From Demequina sp. NBRC 110055 (lineage in GTDB: Bacteria > Actinomycetota > Actinomycetes > Actinomycetales > Demequinaceae): a DNA stretch of 64,000 nt. Below, piece after piece: positions 39,348 to 48,374 of the stretch; position 1 is the first letter of the stretch; each line of letters opens with the position of its first letter. Made by a program: the position numbers and the translations under genes. The notes under the pieces are model-generated. The model was not told the DNA's origin, made no database searches, and saw only the letters and a program-made list of their open reading frames with translations. Location: NCBI RefSeq assembly GCF_002090135.1, contig NZ_BBRL01000009.1:1-64000 (forward strand), given 5' to 3'.

Positions 39348-40956
39348 GCGCAAACTCCTGTCGTGGGTCGAGGGTGGGGGCGGGCGCGCTGGCGTGGCGG
39401 CGCGCGAGCGACGCGGCCCAGCGCGCCGAGTCGCCATGGAGGCGGCGCTGGAGCGAGTCGTGGCCGATCACCGGATCTTCGGTGGGACGTCCCAGGGCGA
39501 ACAGACCCGGCGTCACCATGCCGTCGCGGCCCTCGCAGGCAGCGTCGGGGCGCGTCAAGACCCCGCGCTCCCCGGGGCGCACGGTCACCGCGCCTGCCGC
39601 GAGGAGGGACGGCCACGGGTCGCGAGCGGCGTCCCCGGCTGTGGCGCCGACGGCGGCGGACTCGCGATCGACGCCCCACGGACGCGGCGCGTCGAGCACC
39701 CCGGGCCCGCGCGTGAAGGCGTCGATCACGTGAGCGTCCGCGTCATCAGGGGCCTCGCGCGCGACGTGCAACAGCCCGGCCTCTCGTAGCGCCACCAGGC
39801 GCCGGTGAGTCTCGAGCGGCGGCCCGAACGCCCACCGCTCCAATGCTGCCGCACGGCGCCGCCAGCGCGGCCAGGTGTGCGGATCGCGAGGCGCGCGTTC
39901 GAGCGAGCGCACCACGTCGGCGTAGCCCGCCGACCACGCGCGACCCCACCACCAGGCCGGGTCTGCGTCGGCGTCGCCGCGGGCGCGGGCGATGTCTGCG
40001 ATCCCACGCTCGTCGGGCGCCTCGCGCCCGGTACCGCGCGGTCCAGCACCCCCCGCCGAGCGGTCGAGCCGTTCCCACAGGTCCTCGGGAGCAACGCGCA
40101 CCCCGGCGGCTGCCGCGGCGGCCTCGGCCGCACCCGCCAGGACCTCCCACCAGTCATCGTCCGGCGTCGCCCCGGGCTCCCACGTCGCGGTCCGTGCGCG
40201 CACTGCCGCGACGACGTGCTGCGGCACCTCGACGGGTTTGGGGAGCATCGGCTCGCCCGAACGACTCACCAGCGTGACCGAGGCGGGCTCGCCTCCTGAC
40301 GGCACGTATGCCAGGCCAGAGGGAGCATCGGCCGCCGACTCCCACCGCCCGCCGCGCGCGGCGGTGAGATCCATGACCACGTCGAACGCGGTGAGCGCGG
40401 CGCCGCGCACCACGACGCGCGACCCCGCCGTCGGCCCCGATGACGGCGACGCAAGAGCGCCGTGGTCGAGACTCGCCCCGCCGGCGTGGCCGGTGGTCAG
40501 CAGCACCTGCGCCGCGGTGACCGTGGACCCGCGATGGCCCGTGCACTCCCAGGAGGTGCCGACGCGGCGCAGCGACGTCACGCGCTGCGGGACGTGGCGG
40601 ATCTGGAGGAGGCGCGAGTCCGCAAGTGCCCGGAAGGCCCAGGCGAGGTAGGTGCCCGTCTGTGCGCGCGGAGGGAAACGCTCGTCGCCCCCCGAGAACT
40701 GCGTGAAGGTCAGCGGCACGGACGGGCACGTGGCGTCGACGATGCCCGCGTCGACGTTCATCCGCAGGTGCTCGCCCTGGCGCGGATCCCAGACGGCGCC
40801 CGCTCCCGGCGTGTCGGGCTCGACCACGGCGACGATGAGGGGCCGCGCGGCGCCCACCCGCGCGAGTTCGCCCTCCAGATCCGCGAGCGCGTACAGCGCG
40901 CGCGGACCGCCGCCCACCACCAGCAGGTCACAGGCGCCGAGGCCCGCGGCGCTCAC
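39340..40956 (-). CDS. FAD/NAD(P)-binding protein
   Basis: A 538-residue flavoprotein of the FAD-NAD(P)-binding (PF13454-like) type. The dinucleotide motif is LLVVGGGPRALYAL at residues ~11-24, and GEHLRMNVDAGIVD and VLLTTGHAGG follow; the C-terminal LFALGRPTEDPVIGHDSLQR is a late conserved block. It probably oxidises an amino-acid-derived intermediate, being translationally coupled to PLP enzymes on both sides: its GTG start overlaps the SbnA-like gene (GTGA) and its end overlaps the decarboxylase start. Such a trio is known next to NIS-siderophore genes in some bacteria, but no synthetase occurs here. Confidence 0.75.
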   Translation of the reverse strand: MSAAGLGACDLLVVGGGPRALYALADLEGELARVGAARPLIVAVVEPDTPGAGAVWDPRQGEHLRMNVDAGIVDATCPSVPLTFTQFSGGDERFPPRAQTGTYLAWAFRALADSRLLQIRHVPQRVTSLRRVGTSWECTGHRGSTVTAAQVLLTTGHAGGASLDHGALASPSSGPTAGSRVVVRGAALTAFDVVMDLTAARGGRWESAADAPSGLAYVPSGGEPASVTLVSRSGEPMLPKPVEVPQHVVAAVRARTATWEPGATPDDDWWEVLAGAAEAAAAAAGVRVAPEDLWERLDRSAGGAGPRGTGREAPDERGIADIARARGDADADPAWWWGRAWSAGYADVVRSLERAPRDPHTWPRWRRRAAALERWAFGPPLETHRRLVALREAGLLHVAREAPDDADAHVIDAFTRGPGVLDAPRPWGVDRESAAVGATAGDAARDPWPSLLAAGAVTVRPGERGVLTRPDAACEGRDGMVTPGLFALGRPTEDPVIGHDSLQRRLHGDSARWAASLARRHASAPAPTLDPRQEFAHD

Positions 40957-41987
40957 GGGTGTGCGGTGAATGGGTCGTTGCGGTCCAGGCTGGCGAGCGC
41001 CTGCGCACCGCCGTTGATCTCGGCGCGGACCCACACGTCGTTGTAGACCGTCGGAAGGTAAGCCGAGCCGCCGTCGTGCACCAGGAACGCGACGCAGGCG
41101 TCCTCCTCGAACGTGGGCAGGTCACGTGCGATCGCGGCAACGATCGCGCCCGTGGAGGCGCCCGCGAGGATCCCTTCGCGCCGAGCCAGGACGCGGCAGC
41201 CACGGATCATGTCGGATTCCCGAATGCGCCGCACGGCGTGGGGGTGGGCGTCCGCCGACAGGTCGGTCTCGAAGCCCGCGCCGAGGCCCGGAAGCTTGCG
41301 CTCCCCCACCGCGCCGCCGAAGAGTGCGGAGCCCTCAGCGTCGACGCCAACCAGCTTCGTGTGCCAGCCCTCGCGCTCGATCGCCTGCTGGCAGCCGAGC
41401 GCCGTGCCGGTCGTACTCATCGCCACGTACAGGTAGTCGGGCGCGGCGCCGAGCGACGCGACCATCTCCGGCATGGTGGTGCTGGCGTGGGCCGCGGGGT
41501 TCGCGGGATTGCCATATTGCCTGGTGGTGACCGCATCGCGGTGCTGCGCGAGGAGGGCCTCGACGCGTTCGACGCGGGCCCTCAGGCGGTTGCCGTCCGC
41601 GGGAGTGGGCACGCGCTCCAACCGCGCCCCGAACGCCGCCATGGTCTGGAGCGCGGCCTCGTTCGCCCGCTCATCGACTACCGCAACAAAGCGAAATCCG
41701 CGCTGCGTGCACTGACGCGCGAGCGCCATCCCCAGGTTTCCGGACGTCGACTCGACCACGGTTCCCCCCGGCTTGAGTGCGCCGCTGGCCTCCAGGTCGT
41801 CGAGGAGGAATTTGGCCGTGCGTTCCTTGGTGCTGCCGGACATTTGCAGCTGGTCGAGCTTCGCGTGGAGGCGGATGCGGGCGTCGGGAAACAACTTCTC
41901 GAGTGCCGTCACCCGTGTGGGCAGATAATCACCGTGGATGGGCACGCTCGGCATGGTGCGCGCGTCAGAAAAGTGCTGGATCGTCAT
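40953..41987 (-). CDS. SbnA-like PLP enzyme (cysteine synthase family)
   Basis: A 344-residue fold-type II PLP enzyme. The PLP lysine is in MSGSTKERTA (near residue 54), the substrate loop is ESTSGNLG, and the phosphate loop is STTGTALG. The spacing and GSTKER resemble SbnA, which joins O-phosphoserine and glutamate to make the diaminopropionate precursor of staphyloferrin B, rather than CysK (typically SGSVKDR-x). No SbnB partner is present. It is the first gene of the operon and is divergent from arginine deiminase across 185 bp. Confidence 0.75.
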   Translation of the reverse strand: MTIQHFSDARTMPSVPIHGDYLPTRVTALEKLFPDARIRLHAKLDQLQMSGSTKERTAKFLLDDLEASGALKPGGTVVESTSGNLGMALARQCTQRGFRFVAVVDERANEAALQTMAAFGARLERVPTPADGNRLRARVERVEALLAQHRDAVTTRQYGNPANPAAHASTTMPEMVASLGAAPDYLYVAMSTTGTALGCQQAIEREGWHTKLVGVDAEGSALFGGAVGERKLPGLGAGFETDLSADAHPHAVRRIRESDMIRGCRVLARREGILAGASTGAIVAAIARDLPTFEEDACVAFLVHDGGSAYLPTVYNDVWVRAEINGGAQALASLDRNDPFTAHP

Positions 41988-42114
41988 TGAAGTGCCTCCC
42001 TTAGTGCGTCTGCCCCGGGTGGGGGGACGTCGGTGAGGGCCGCCGCAGGTCAGCGGCGACCGTCACTCGGAAAGCAACCCTCCAGGCGCCTGGTGCATTC
42101 CTTGCATGGCGAGG

Positions 42115-42123
42115 GGCCGATGC
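42115..42123 (+). repeat. Interspersed nonamer GGCCGATGC
   Basis: Intergenic copy in the extended form GGCCGATGCCGCGGCGGGG, within the divergent region between the SbnA-like gene and arcA. Confidence 0.65.
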
Positions 42124-42172
42124 CGCGGCGGGGTTGATAGCGTCGTCTCACCCGACGACGTGGGGAGGTGCG

Positions 42173-43429
42173 GTGAGCAAGACCGCGATCGACACGGAAC
42201 CGCAGGCCTTTGGCGTGCACTCCGAGGTAGGACAGCTGCAAACGGTGCTGGTGTGCTCGCCCGGGCTCGCCCACAATCGGCTCACGCCCTCCAACGCCGA
42301 GGCGTTGCTGTTCGACGATGTCATGTGGGTCGAGAACGCGCGCCGCGATCATGCGGATTTCGTCACGCTCATGCAGGGGCGCGACATTGAGGTCCTCGAG
42401 CTGACCGCACTCCTGACCGACACCCTGGACATCCCCGAGGCGCGCGCCTGGCTGCTCGACCGCAAGATCACCCCTAACGAGGTAGGCGTGTCGCTGGTCG
42501 ACGATGTCCGCGCGTTCCTTGACTCCCTGCCCTCGTCCGACCTTGCACGCTACGTCCTGGGCGGGCTGTCGACCGCGGACCTCCCGCGCGACTTCGCTCC
42601 CCCTGCCGTCGAGCTGGTGCGCGAGGAGTCGGGCATGCGCGATTACCTCATGCCGCCGCTGCCCAACACGCTGTACACGCGCGACACCACGAGCTGGATC
42701 TACGGCGGCGTCACCCTCAACCCCCTGTATTGGGAGGCGCGCCACGCCGAGACGCTCGTGATGAAGTGCGTGTACTCGTTCCACCCCACCTTCGCGGGCC
42801 AGGTCACCACCTGGTGGGGCGACCCCGAGATCCCGCATGGCCTCGCGACGCTTGAGGGCGGCGACGTCATGCCCGTGGGACGCGGCGTGGTCGTCGTCGG
42901 CATGTCGGAGCGCTCGAGCCGCCAGGCGATCACCCAGCTTGCCACCGAGCTGTTCGCCGCCGGCGCCGCCACACGGGTCATCGTCGCGAAGATGCCCAAG
43001 CTGCGCGCCGCCATGCACCTCGACACCGTCTTCACCCTCGCCGACCGCGACGTCGCCACGGTCTTCCCCGCGATCGTCGACGACATCGAGACCTTCTCGA
43101 TCTACGAGGCGCCCCTGCCGCTAGGCCTCGACGTGAGGCGCGAGTCCAAGCCCTTCGTCGAGGTCGTCGCGCAGGCGATCGGCCTCAAGGAATTGCGCGT
43201 CATCGAGACCGGCGGCGACCGCTACGCCGCCGAGCGCCAGCAGTGGGACGACGCCAACAACGTGCTGGCACTTGAGCCGGGTGTCGTGGTCGCGTATGAC
43301 CGCAACACGCACACCAACGAGCGCCTGCGCCGGGCGGGCATCGAGGTCCTGGAAATTGTGGGCGCGGAACTGGGGCGAGGGCGCGGCGGCGCTCACTGCA
43401 TGACACAACCCCTACGCAGGGAAGCATAG
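42173..43429 (+). CDS. arcA: Arginine deiminase
   Basis: A 418-residue arginine deiminase converting arginine to citrulline and ammonia. Catalytic elements are visible: the nucleophile Cys in GGAHCMTQP near the C-terminus, MHLDTVFTL with the catalytic His/Asp, [12 protein letters not shown] and an early HNRLTPSN. Length matches the family (~410). GGGGAGG lies 5 nt before the GTG at 42173, so this gene has a leader; a TAGCGT box is ~30 nt upstream. No arcB or arcC is beside it, so the pathway must be completed elsewhere or the enzyme serves another purpose, such as acid stress. Confidence 0.92.
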   Translation: MSKTAIDTEPQAFGVHSEVGQLQTVLVCSPGLAHNRLTPSNAEALLFDDVMWVENARRDHADFVTLMQGRDIEVLELTALLTDTLDIPEARAWLLDRKITPNEVGVSLVDDVRAFLDSLPSSDLARYVLGGLSTADLPRDFAPPAVELVREESGMRDYLMPPLPNTLYTRDTTSWIYGGVTLNPLYWEARHAETLVMKCVYSFHPTFAGQVTTWWGDPEIPHGLATLEGGDVMPVGRGVVVVGMSERSSRQAITQLATELFAAGAATRVIVAKMPKLRAAMHLDTVFTLADRDVATVFPAIVDDIETFSIYEAPLPLGLDVRRESKPFVEVVAQAIGLKELRVIETGGDRYAAERQQWDDANNVLALEPGVVVAYDRNTHTNERLRRAGIEVLEIVGAELGRGRGGAHCMTQPLRREA

Positions 43430-43446
43430 GCGCGCGGCCGGCTACG

Positions 43447-43463
43447 GCATCGGCCACTAGCCT
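43447..43463 (+). promoter_or_regulatory. Nonamer plus leaderless -10 box
   Basis: GCATCGGCC (43447-43455), 2 nt, TAGCCT (43458-43463), 6 nt, then the ATG at 43470. Confidence 0.6.
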
Positions 43464-43469
43464 TGCCCC

Positions 43470-43850
43470 ATGAACCGGCTACAGAACGTGACGTACCTGG
43501 TACGCGACCAGGACGAGGCCGTGCGCTTCTTCGTCGACGCTCTCGGATTCGAGGTACGTCAGGACGAGACCTTCGCCGGCGGCTGGCGTCGCGTCGTGGT
43601 GGGTCCGGCGGCGGGCGGCACGGGATTCGTCTTGGCCGTCGCGGCGGCCGGCGCCCCTGTCGGGGGCCAGACGGGCGAGGACGTGGCGTTCTTCCTTGAG
43701 ACCGACGACTTCGCAGCCGCCCACGCACAGATGCGCGCGCACGGCGTTCACTTCCGGGAAGAGCCGCGCCACGAGCCGTACGGCACCGTCGCCATCTTCG
43801 AGGACCTGTACGGCGCTCCGTGGGACCTCATCGAGCCGCCGCGAGGCTAG
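43470..43850 (+). CDS. VOC/glyoxalase family protein
   Basis: A 126-residue vicinal-oxygen-chelate protein with the paired beta-alpha-beta-beta-beta modules: NVTYLVRDQDEAVRFFVDALGFEVRQDE in the first half and VAFFLETDDFAAAHAQMRAHGVHFREEPRHEPYGTVAIFEDLYGAPWDLIEP in the second. The C-terminal Glu of PWDLIE is a usual metal ligand; the first-module His/Gln is not obvious. Substrate unknown. It ends 3 bp before the convergent Rrf2 gene stop. Confidence 0.85.
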   Translation: MNRLQNVTYLVRDQDEAVRFFVDALGFEVRQDETFAGGWRRVVVGPAAGGTGFVLAVAAAGAPVGGQTGEDVAFFLETDDFAAAHAQMRAHGVHFREEPRHEPYGTVAIFEDLYGAPWDLIEPPRG

Positions 43851-43853
43851 GCG

Positions 43854-44336
43854 TCAGCGTGTGCGGGGTGACTGAGGGCCGGTGCGCGGGTCCCACGCAT
43901 CGGTGATCGCCAGCATGCGGGCGACGTCCGCGTGAAAGTCGCCCGTGACGAGCTGGTCGAGCGTCACCTCGTCGAACACGAGCCGGACGGCAGCGCGCGC
44001 CGCCACCCAGACTTCTTGCAGGTGGCGGAAATCGGCCGCATACGACACCTCGTCGGGGCGCAGGCCGTGGACGTCAGCGAGCGGGCCGTCGATGGCGCGC
44101 AGTACCTCCCCAAGCGTGATCTGCGAGGGGGGTCGGCGCAGGGCGTAGCCGCCGTCGGCGCCCCTGGTCGAAGACACGATCGCCGCACGCTTGAGGTCGG
44201 CGAGCACCGCCTCGAGGAACTTGCGCGGTAGCTCGTGGGCGTCCGCGAGCGCCTGCGCGGAGGCGCGGTCGGGGTAGCGCGCGGCCAGGGCCGTGACGGC
44301 CCTAGCCGCGTAATCACCCTTCGCGGACACGTGCAT
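43854..44336 (-). CDS. Rrf2 family transcriptional regulator, no Fe-S cysteines
   Basis: A 160-residue Rrf2 protein. MHVSAKGDYAARAVTALA, the winged helix with LPRKFLEAVLADLKRAAIVSSTRGADGGYALRRPP and ITLGEVLRAIDGPL are all typical. No Cys is present, so it cannot hold a [2Fe-2S] cluster like IscR or NsrR and groups with CymR-like sulfur regulators by logic. It is 10 bp downstream of cysA in the same direction; a TAGCAT box 7 nt before the ATG at 44336 gives it its own leaderless start. A candidate target is the inverted repeat upstream of cysP. Confidence 0.8.
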   Translation of the reverse strand: MHVSAKGDYAARAVTALAARYPDRASAQALADAHELPRKFLEAVLADLKRAAIVSSTRGADGGYALRRPPSQITLGEVLRAIDGPLADVHGLRPDEVSYAADFRHLQEVWVAARAAVRLVFDEVTLDQLVTGDFHADVARMLAITDAWDPRTGPQSPRTR

Positions 44337-44343
44337 GGTGGTC

Positions 44344-44349
44344 ATGCTA
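44344..44349 (-). promoter_or_regulatory. -10 box TAGCAT, leaderless
   Basis: TAGCAT read leftwards, 7 nt before the Rrf2 gene ATG at 44336. It includes the stop codon of cysA. Confidence 0.5.
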
Positions 44350-45348
44350 GTGCGCGACGCCCACCACCCCGCCGACATGCGCCGCGTCCGCAGGAGTGCG
44401 TGCCGCATCGGCTGGGAGCCTCAGCCACACGGGATCCCCCACGTCGACGCCGAGCTCGACCCACCGCGACCTCGGAAGGGTGACGACGGCCGGCTCGCGC
44501 GCCTCGCTGGTCTGTACCGTCAACCGCACCTCGAATCCCACCCGGTGCACGCCACGCACGGTACCGGCGATCGCGCCATTCACGGGCAAAGCGACCACGC
44601 CAATGTCGTGGGGTCGGACCACGAGCCCCGCGAGGGTCGTGGTGGGGCCCAGGAAGCGCATGACGAAGTCGTTCGCGGGGGCGTCGTAAAGCTCGTCCGG
44701 CGTGCCGATCTGCTCGACGCGACCCTCGTTGATCACCACGATCTGGTCGGCGACCTCAAGCGCCTCCTCTTGATCATGGGTGACAAACACCGTCGTCACG
44801 TGAACCTCGTCGTGCAGTCGCCGTAGCCACTGACGCAGCTCCTTGCGCACCTGGGCATCGAGCGCACCAAAGGGCTCGTCGAGCAACAGCACGGTGGGCT
44901 CGACGGCGAGGGCGCGGGCGAGCGCCATACGCTGACGCTGGCCGCCCGACAGTTGCGACGGCAGCCGGTGCGCGAACTGCTCGAGGTGCACTAGACGCAA
45001 CAGTTCGTCGACCCGCTCCCGCACCTCCTCCTTGGGACGGTGGCGGATCTCCAGACCGAACGCCACGTTCTTCGCGACGCTCATATGCGTAAAGGCGGCG
45101 TAGTGCTGGAAGACGAAGCCCACGCCGCGCTTTTGTGCCGGCAGTCCCGTCGCGTCCTTCCCCTCGATCCGCACCCGGCCTTCGTCGGCGGATTCGAGCC
45201 CCGCGATGATGCGCAGCAGCGTCGACTTGCCGCCCCCGGAGGGCCCCAACAAGGCCGTGAGCTGACCCGTGGGCAGGGACAGGTTGACGTCGTCGAGGGC
45301 CACGAAGGAGCCGAAGCGCTTGCCGACTCCCTGAATATCGATGCTCAT
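44347..45348 (-). CDS. cysA: Sulfate/thiosulfate ABC transporter ATPase CysA
   Basis: A 333-residue ABC ATPase. Walker [10 protein letters not shown] is near residue 36, signature [15 protein letters not shown] near 133, Walker [13 protein letters not shown] near 153 and switch THDQEEALE near 188. A C-terminal TOBE-like domain of about 90 residues follows, as in CysA. It energises uptake of sulfate or thiosulfate from CysP through CysT/CysW. Its ATG overlaps the cysW stop (ATGA), indicating translational coupling, and it is followed by the Rrf2 regulator gene. Confidence 0.92.
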   Translation of the reverse strand: MSIDIQGVGKRFGSFVALDDVNLSLPTGQLTALLGPSGGGKSTLLRIIAGLESADEGRVRIEGKDATGLPAQKRGVGFVFQHYAAFTHMSVAKNVAFGLEIRHRPKEEVRERVDELLRLVHLEQFAHRLPSQLSGGQRQRMALARALAVEPTVLLLDEPFGALDAQVRKELRQWLRRLHDEVHVTTVFVTHDQEEALEVADQIVVINEGRVEQIGTPDELYDAPANDFVMRFLGPTTTLAGLVVRPHDIGVVALPVNGAIAGTVRGVHRVGFEVRLTVQTSEAREPAVVTLPRSRWVELGVDVGDPVWLRLPADAARTPADAAHVGGVVGVAH

Positions 45349-46229
45349 GAGGTGCCCTTTCTTTCGGCGCGCGAGCGCAGCACGCTCACCACGACGATGG
45401 CGATGATGGAGACGGTGGCCAGCAGCGCCGCGATGGCGAACGCCTGTTCTTGGTCGAAGTCGAAGTACATCTGCTCGACCATGAGCGTCGCGGTCTGGGT
45501 CTGGCCGATGAGGTTGCCGGAGACGATCTTGACGGCGCCGAACTCGCCGATCGAGCGGGCCAGGCACAGCACGACGCCGTACGTCAGGCCCCACCGGATC
45601 GCGGGGATCGTGATGCGCCAGAAGGTCTGCGGCGCGGACGCCCCGAGCGAGCGCGCGGCCTGTTCCTGGTCGGTGCCGACCTCGGTGAGGACGGGCACGA
45701 TCTCCCGAATCACCAGCGGCATCGCCACAAAGGTCGTGGCGAGGATGATGCCGGGCGTCGAGAACAGCACCTGGATGCCGGCGGCCGCGAGGGGGACGCC
45801 AAAGACGCCGCGCGTGGTCTCGTACACCAGCACAATCGACAGGCCCACCACGACCGGCGAGACCGACAACGGCAGGTCGAGGATCGCGTTGAGGAGGCGC
45901 TTGCCTGGGAACTCGTAGCGGACGATGAGGAGCGAGACGGCGACGCCGAACACGACGTTGAGCGCTACTGACCAGGCCGCAGCGATCGCGGTGAGCCGCA
46001 GCGAGGCGAGCACGAGCGGGTCGGTGAAGGTCTCCACTACTGGCGCGAGGCCATCGGCAAAGGTGTTCCAGAACACGAGTGCGACCGGCCACGCGACCAG
46101 CAGGCCGACGTACGCGATAACCCCGGCTCGTAGGGCGATACGGCCGATGCCGTGGCGGCCTTGGCGGCGATGCCCGCCCTGGGGGCTGGGCCGGGCGGCC
46201 CGGGCGGGTGTGGGAGCGAGATCAACCAC
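45345..46229 (-). CDS. cysW: Sulfate ABC transporter permease CysW
   Basis: A 294-residue permease with six TM segments. The EAA-loop region is [51 protein letters not shown], which is the CysW/CysT hallmark. The N-terminus carries a 28-residue basic extension. It forms the channel with CysT. It overlaps cysT by 8 bp at its start and cysA by 4 bp at its end. Confidence 0.92.
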   Translation of the reverse strand: MVDLAPTPARAARPSPQGGHRRQGRHGIGRIALRAGVIAYVGLLVAWPVALVFWNTFADGLAPVVETFTDPLVLASLRLTAIAAAWSVALNVVFGVAVSLLIVRYEFPGKRLLNAILDLPLSVSPVVVGLSIVLVYETTRGVFGVPLAAAGIQVLFSTPGIILATTFVAMPLVIREIVPVLTEVGTDQEQAARSLGASAPQTFWRITIPAIRWGLTYGVVLCLARSIGEFGAVKIVSGNLIGQTQTATLMVEQMYFDFDQEQAFAIAALLATVSIIAIVVVSVLRSRAERKGTS

Positions 46230-47070
46230 GGCGGGCCACCCTTCGCTGAAGGAGATCCAGAGCCACGAGCACCACGAGGGCGATCGCGAGCAGCACGGTC
46301 GCGACGACCGCGGCCTCGGAGAGTTGTCCGTTCTCGATGTAGGTGAGGATCCGTACGCTCGTCACCTCGGTGCGCAACGCGAGGTTGCCCGAGATCAGCA
46401 CCAGCGCGCCGTACTCGGAGACCGCCCGCGCGAAGGACATCGCGGCACCAGCAGCGATCGCCGGCGCGAGCGCGGGCAGCAGGACACGCGCCCACGTCTG
46501 GACTCCCGAGGCGCCAAGGCTGCGCGCGGCCCGCTCCACGTCGGGATCGAGCTGCTCGAGCACCGGCTGGACGGCGCGCACCACGAAGGGCAGCGTCACG
46601 AACGCGAACGCGAGAAACACGGCCGCCCTGGTGTTGGCCACGTCGACGCCCACAGGGCTGCGCGGCCCGTAGAGCCCGAGCAGCACCAGTCCCGCGACGA
46701 TGGTGGGCAGGGCGAACGGCACGTCGATGATGACCTCGATAGCCCTCTTCCCCACAAAGCGGTCGCGCACCAGCACCCACGCGATCGCGGTACCCACCAC
46801 GACATTGAGCACCGTCACCAGCGCGGCCTGCCCGACCGTCAGCGTGATCGCGGCCAACGTCTGCGGGTTAGTCAGCACGGACCACGCACCGGCGACGCCT
46901 CCCGAGGCGGCGGCGGCCACGACGGCGCCGAGCGGGACGAGCACCAGCACCGACAGCCACAACACCGACAACCCGAGCGTCACGCCCGTGCCCCGAGTAA
47001 GGGTCGACCGGGCGGCCGCCCGCCGCCCCCTCAGGGGCGTACGGGCGGCACTGTCGGCCAGCGTCGTCAC
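46222..47070 (-). CDS. cysT: Sulfate ABC transporter permease CysT
   Basis: A 282-residue permease with six TM segments. Diagnostic regions are [70 protein letters not shown], very like E. coli CysT/U. It forms the membrane pore together with CysW. Its start overlaps the cysP stop (ATGA). Confidence 0.92.
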   Translation of the reverse strand: MTTLADSAARTPLRGRRAAARSTLTRGTGVTLGLSVLWLSVLVLVPLGAVVAAAASGGVAGAWSVLTNPQTLAAITLTVGQAALVTVLNVVVGTAIAWVLVRDRFVGKRAIEVIIDVPFALPTIVAGLVLLGLYGPRSPVGVDVANTRAAVFLAFAFVTLPFVVRAVQPVLEQLDPDVERAARSLGASGVQTWARVLLPALAPAIAAGAAMSFARAVSEYGALVLISGNLALRTEVTSVRILTYIENGQLSEAAVVATVLLAIALVVLVALDLLQRRVARRG

Positions 47071-48149
47071 GACGACTTACCTGTCTCGACCTGGATCTGC
47101 GTGATGATGCCGGTGTCGGGGTCGAAGAACTCGGGGTTGGCCGCTTCCCAGCCGCCGAAGTCGTCGTCGATCGTCAGCAGCGCGGCCGGCGCAGGAAAGG
47201 GATCGGCGGGATCATTCGCACCCTCGACCTCGCCCACCTCGACGCCGTCGATCACAGGTCGGAAGCCGAGCTTCGCGAACTCCCCCTGCGCCTCAGGTGC
47301 GTAGAGGAAGTCGAGCCACGCCTCGGCTCGCGGATCGGCGTCCTTGAGCACCGCCCCGGGGTTGTCGATCCTGAGCGTCGTGTCTGGAAGCACGTAGTCG
47401 ATTTCCTCACCTTCCTGCTTGGCGAGGATCGCCTCGTTCTCGTACGACAGCAGGACGTCACCCGTGCCCGACAGGAACGCGCTCGTGGCGTCGCGGCCGG
47501 AGCCGGGCAGCGCCACGACGTTGTCGAACAGTGCGCTCGTGTACTCCTTGGCGTCCTCTTCTGAGCCGCCGTCGGCGATCACCTGGCCCCAGCCAGCGAG
47601 GATGTTCCACCTGGCGGAGCCCGACGATCCGGGGTTGGGCGTGACGATCTCGACGCCGTCGGCGATGAGGTCGTCCCACGAGTCGACGCCGAGTGGGTTA
47701 CCGGGCCTAACCGCGAACACCACGACGGACGACGACACGATGCCGCCATGCTCCCCCTCGTTCCAGTCCGCATCCACGAGCCCGGCGTCCACCAGCCGCG
47801 TCACATCGCCCTCGAGCGAGAAGTGCACATAGTCGGCGTCGAGGCCGGACTCGACGGCGCGGCTTTGGTCACCCGAGGCGCCATACGACTCGGTCCAGGT
47901 CACCCCCGCGCCCTCGTCGGTCTGGCTCCACAGCTCCTGGATCGCATTATTGGCGGCCTTGGGAACGGCGTAGCCCACGAGCGACAGGGTCGTGTCCTCC
48001 CCCGCCGCTGGCGCAGCGGCTGCCTCGCCGCTCGTCGCGGCCGCGGCATCGGTGGACGACGGAGACGACCCGGGGCTCGCGGGCGCGCAGGCGGTCACCA
48101 CCATCGCCACGATTGCCGCTCCACCCACCTTGGCCCACGTCTTCGTCAT
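47067..48149 (-). CDS. cysP: Sulfate/thiosulfate-binding lipoprotein
   Basis: A 360-residue solute-binding protein. A lipoprotein signal ends at VTAC (Cys ~21), followed by a Ser/Ala/Thr-rich linker to ~50 and then the sulfate-binding fold: LSLVGYAVPKAANNAIQELW, YGASGDQSRAVESGLDADYVHFSLEGD, NPLGVDSWDDLI and TPNPGSSGSARWNILAGWG, all matching Sbp/CysP. It delivers oxyanions to CysTWA. GAAGGAG lies 6 nt before the ATG. The 5' region holds an inverted repeat and a tandem 12-bp repeat. Confidence 0.92.
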   Translation of the reverse strand: MTKTWAKVGGAAIVAMVVTACAPASPGSSPSSTDAAAATSGEAAAAPAAGEDTTLSLVGYAVPKAANNAIQELWSQTDEGAGVTWTESYGASGDQSRAVESGLDADYVHFSLEGDVTRLVDAGLVDADWNEGEHGGIVSSSVVVFAVRPGNPLGVDSWDDLIADGVEIVTPNPGSSGSARWNILAGWGQVIADGGSEEDAKEYTSALFDNVVALPGSGRDATSAFLSGTGDVLLSYENEAILAKQEGEEIDYVLPDTTLRIDNPGAVLKDADPRAEAWLDFLYAPEAQGEFAKLGFRPVIDGVEVGEVEGANDPADPFPAPAALLTIDDDFGGWEAANPEFFDPDTGIITQIQVETGKSS

Positions 48150-48171
48150 GTCATCTCCTTCTTGTTTCTGA

Positions 48172-48196
48172 CACCGGTGCGCGTCACCGGTGCGCG
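48172..48196 (-). repeat. Tandem 12-bp repeat in the cysP leader
   Basis: CACCGGTGCGCG occurs twice (48172-48183 and 48185-48196) separated by one base; each begins with the palindrome CACCGGTG. It lies in the predicted 5' untranslated region. Confidence 0.5.
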
Positions 48197-48236
48197 CCGC
48201 CGAGTCGTTTCGCCTGGTCCATCTTTTGGCGCATTC

Positions 48237-48251
48237 CTATCGGCTTGATAG
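48237..48251 (-). promoter_or_regulatory. Inverted repeat CTATC-N5-GATAG upstream of cysP
   Basis: A perfect 5-bp inverted repeat (48237-48251) about 90 bp upstream of the cysP start in an AT-rich patch; a TTGTCC hexamer lies 17 nt further upstream, so the repeat would overlap the -10 region. A plausible Rrf2-regulator operator. Confidence 0.5.
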
Positions 48252-48374
48252 AGATTAGGGACAACGGCAGGCCGTGTCAAGCGTGCCGGCCGACCGGGGC
48301 AGGCTCAGTCCGACGCCCCGCCGTGTCCGATAGCCTCACCACAGGGGCCACACACCACCGGGAGACCGCCACCG

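Noticed and set aside
44347..45348. Assigning the importer to iron, spermidine or molybdate rather than sulfate
   Set aside because: The binding protein and both permeases carry the sulfate-family segments, and gene order P-T-W-A is that of cysPTWA.
45925..47304. A 459-codon plus-strand frame opposite cysW/cysT/cysP
   Set aside because: Antisense shadow; low-complexity His/Arg/Gln-rich translation without start signals.
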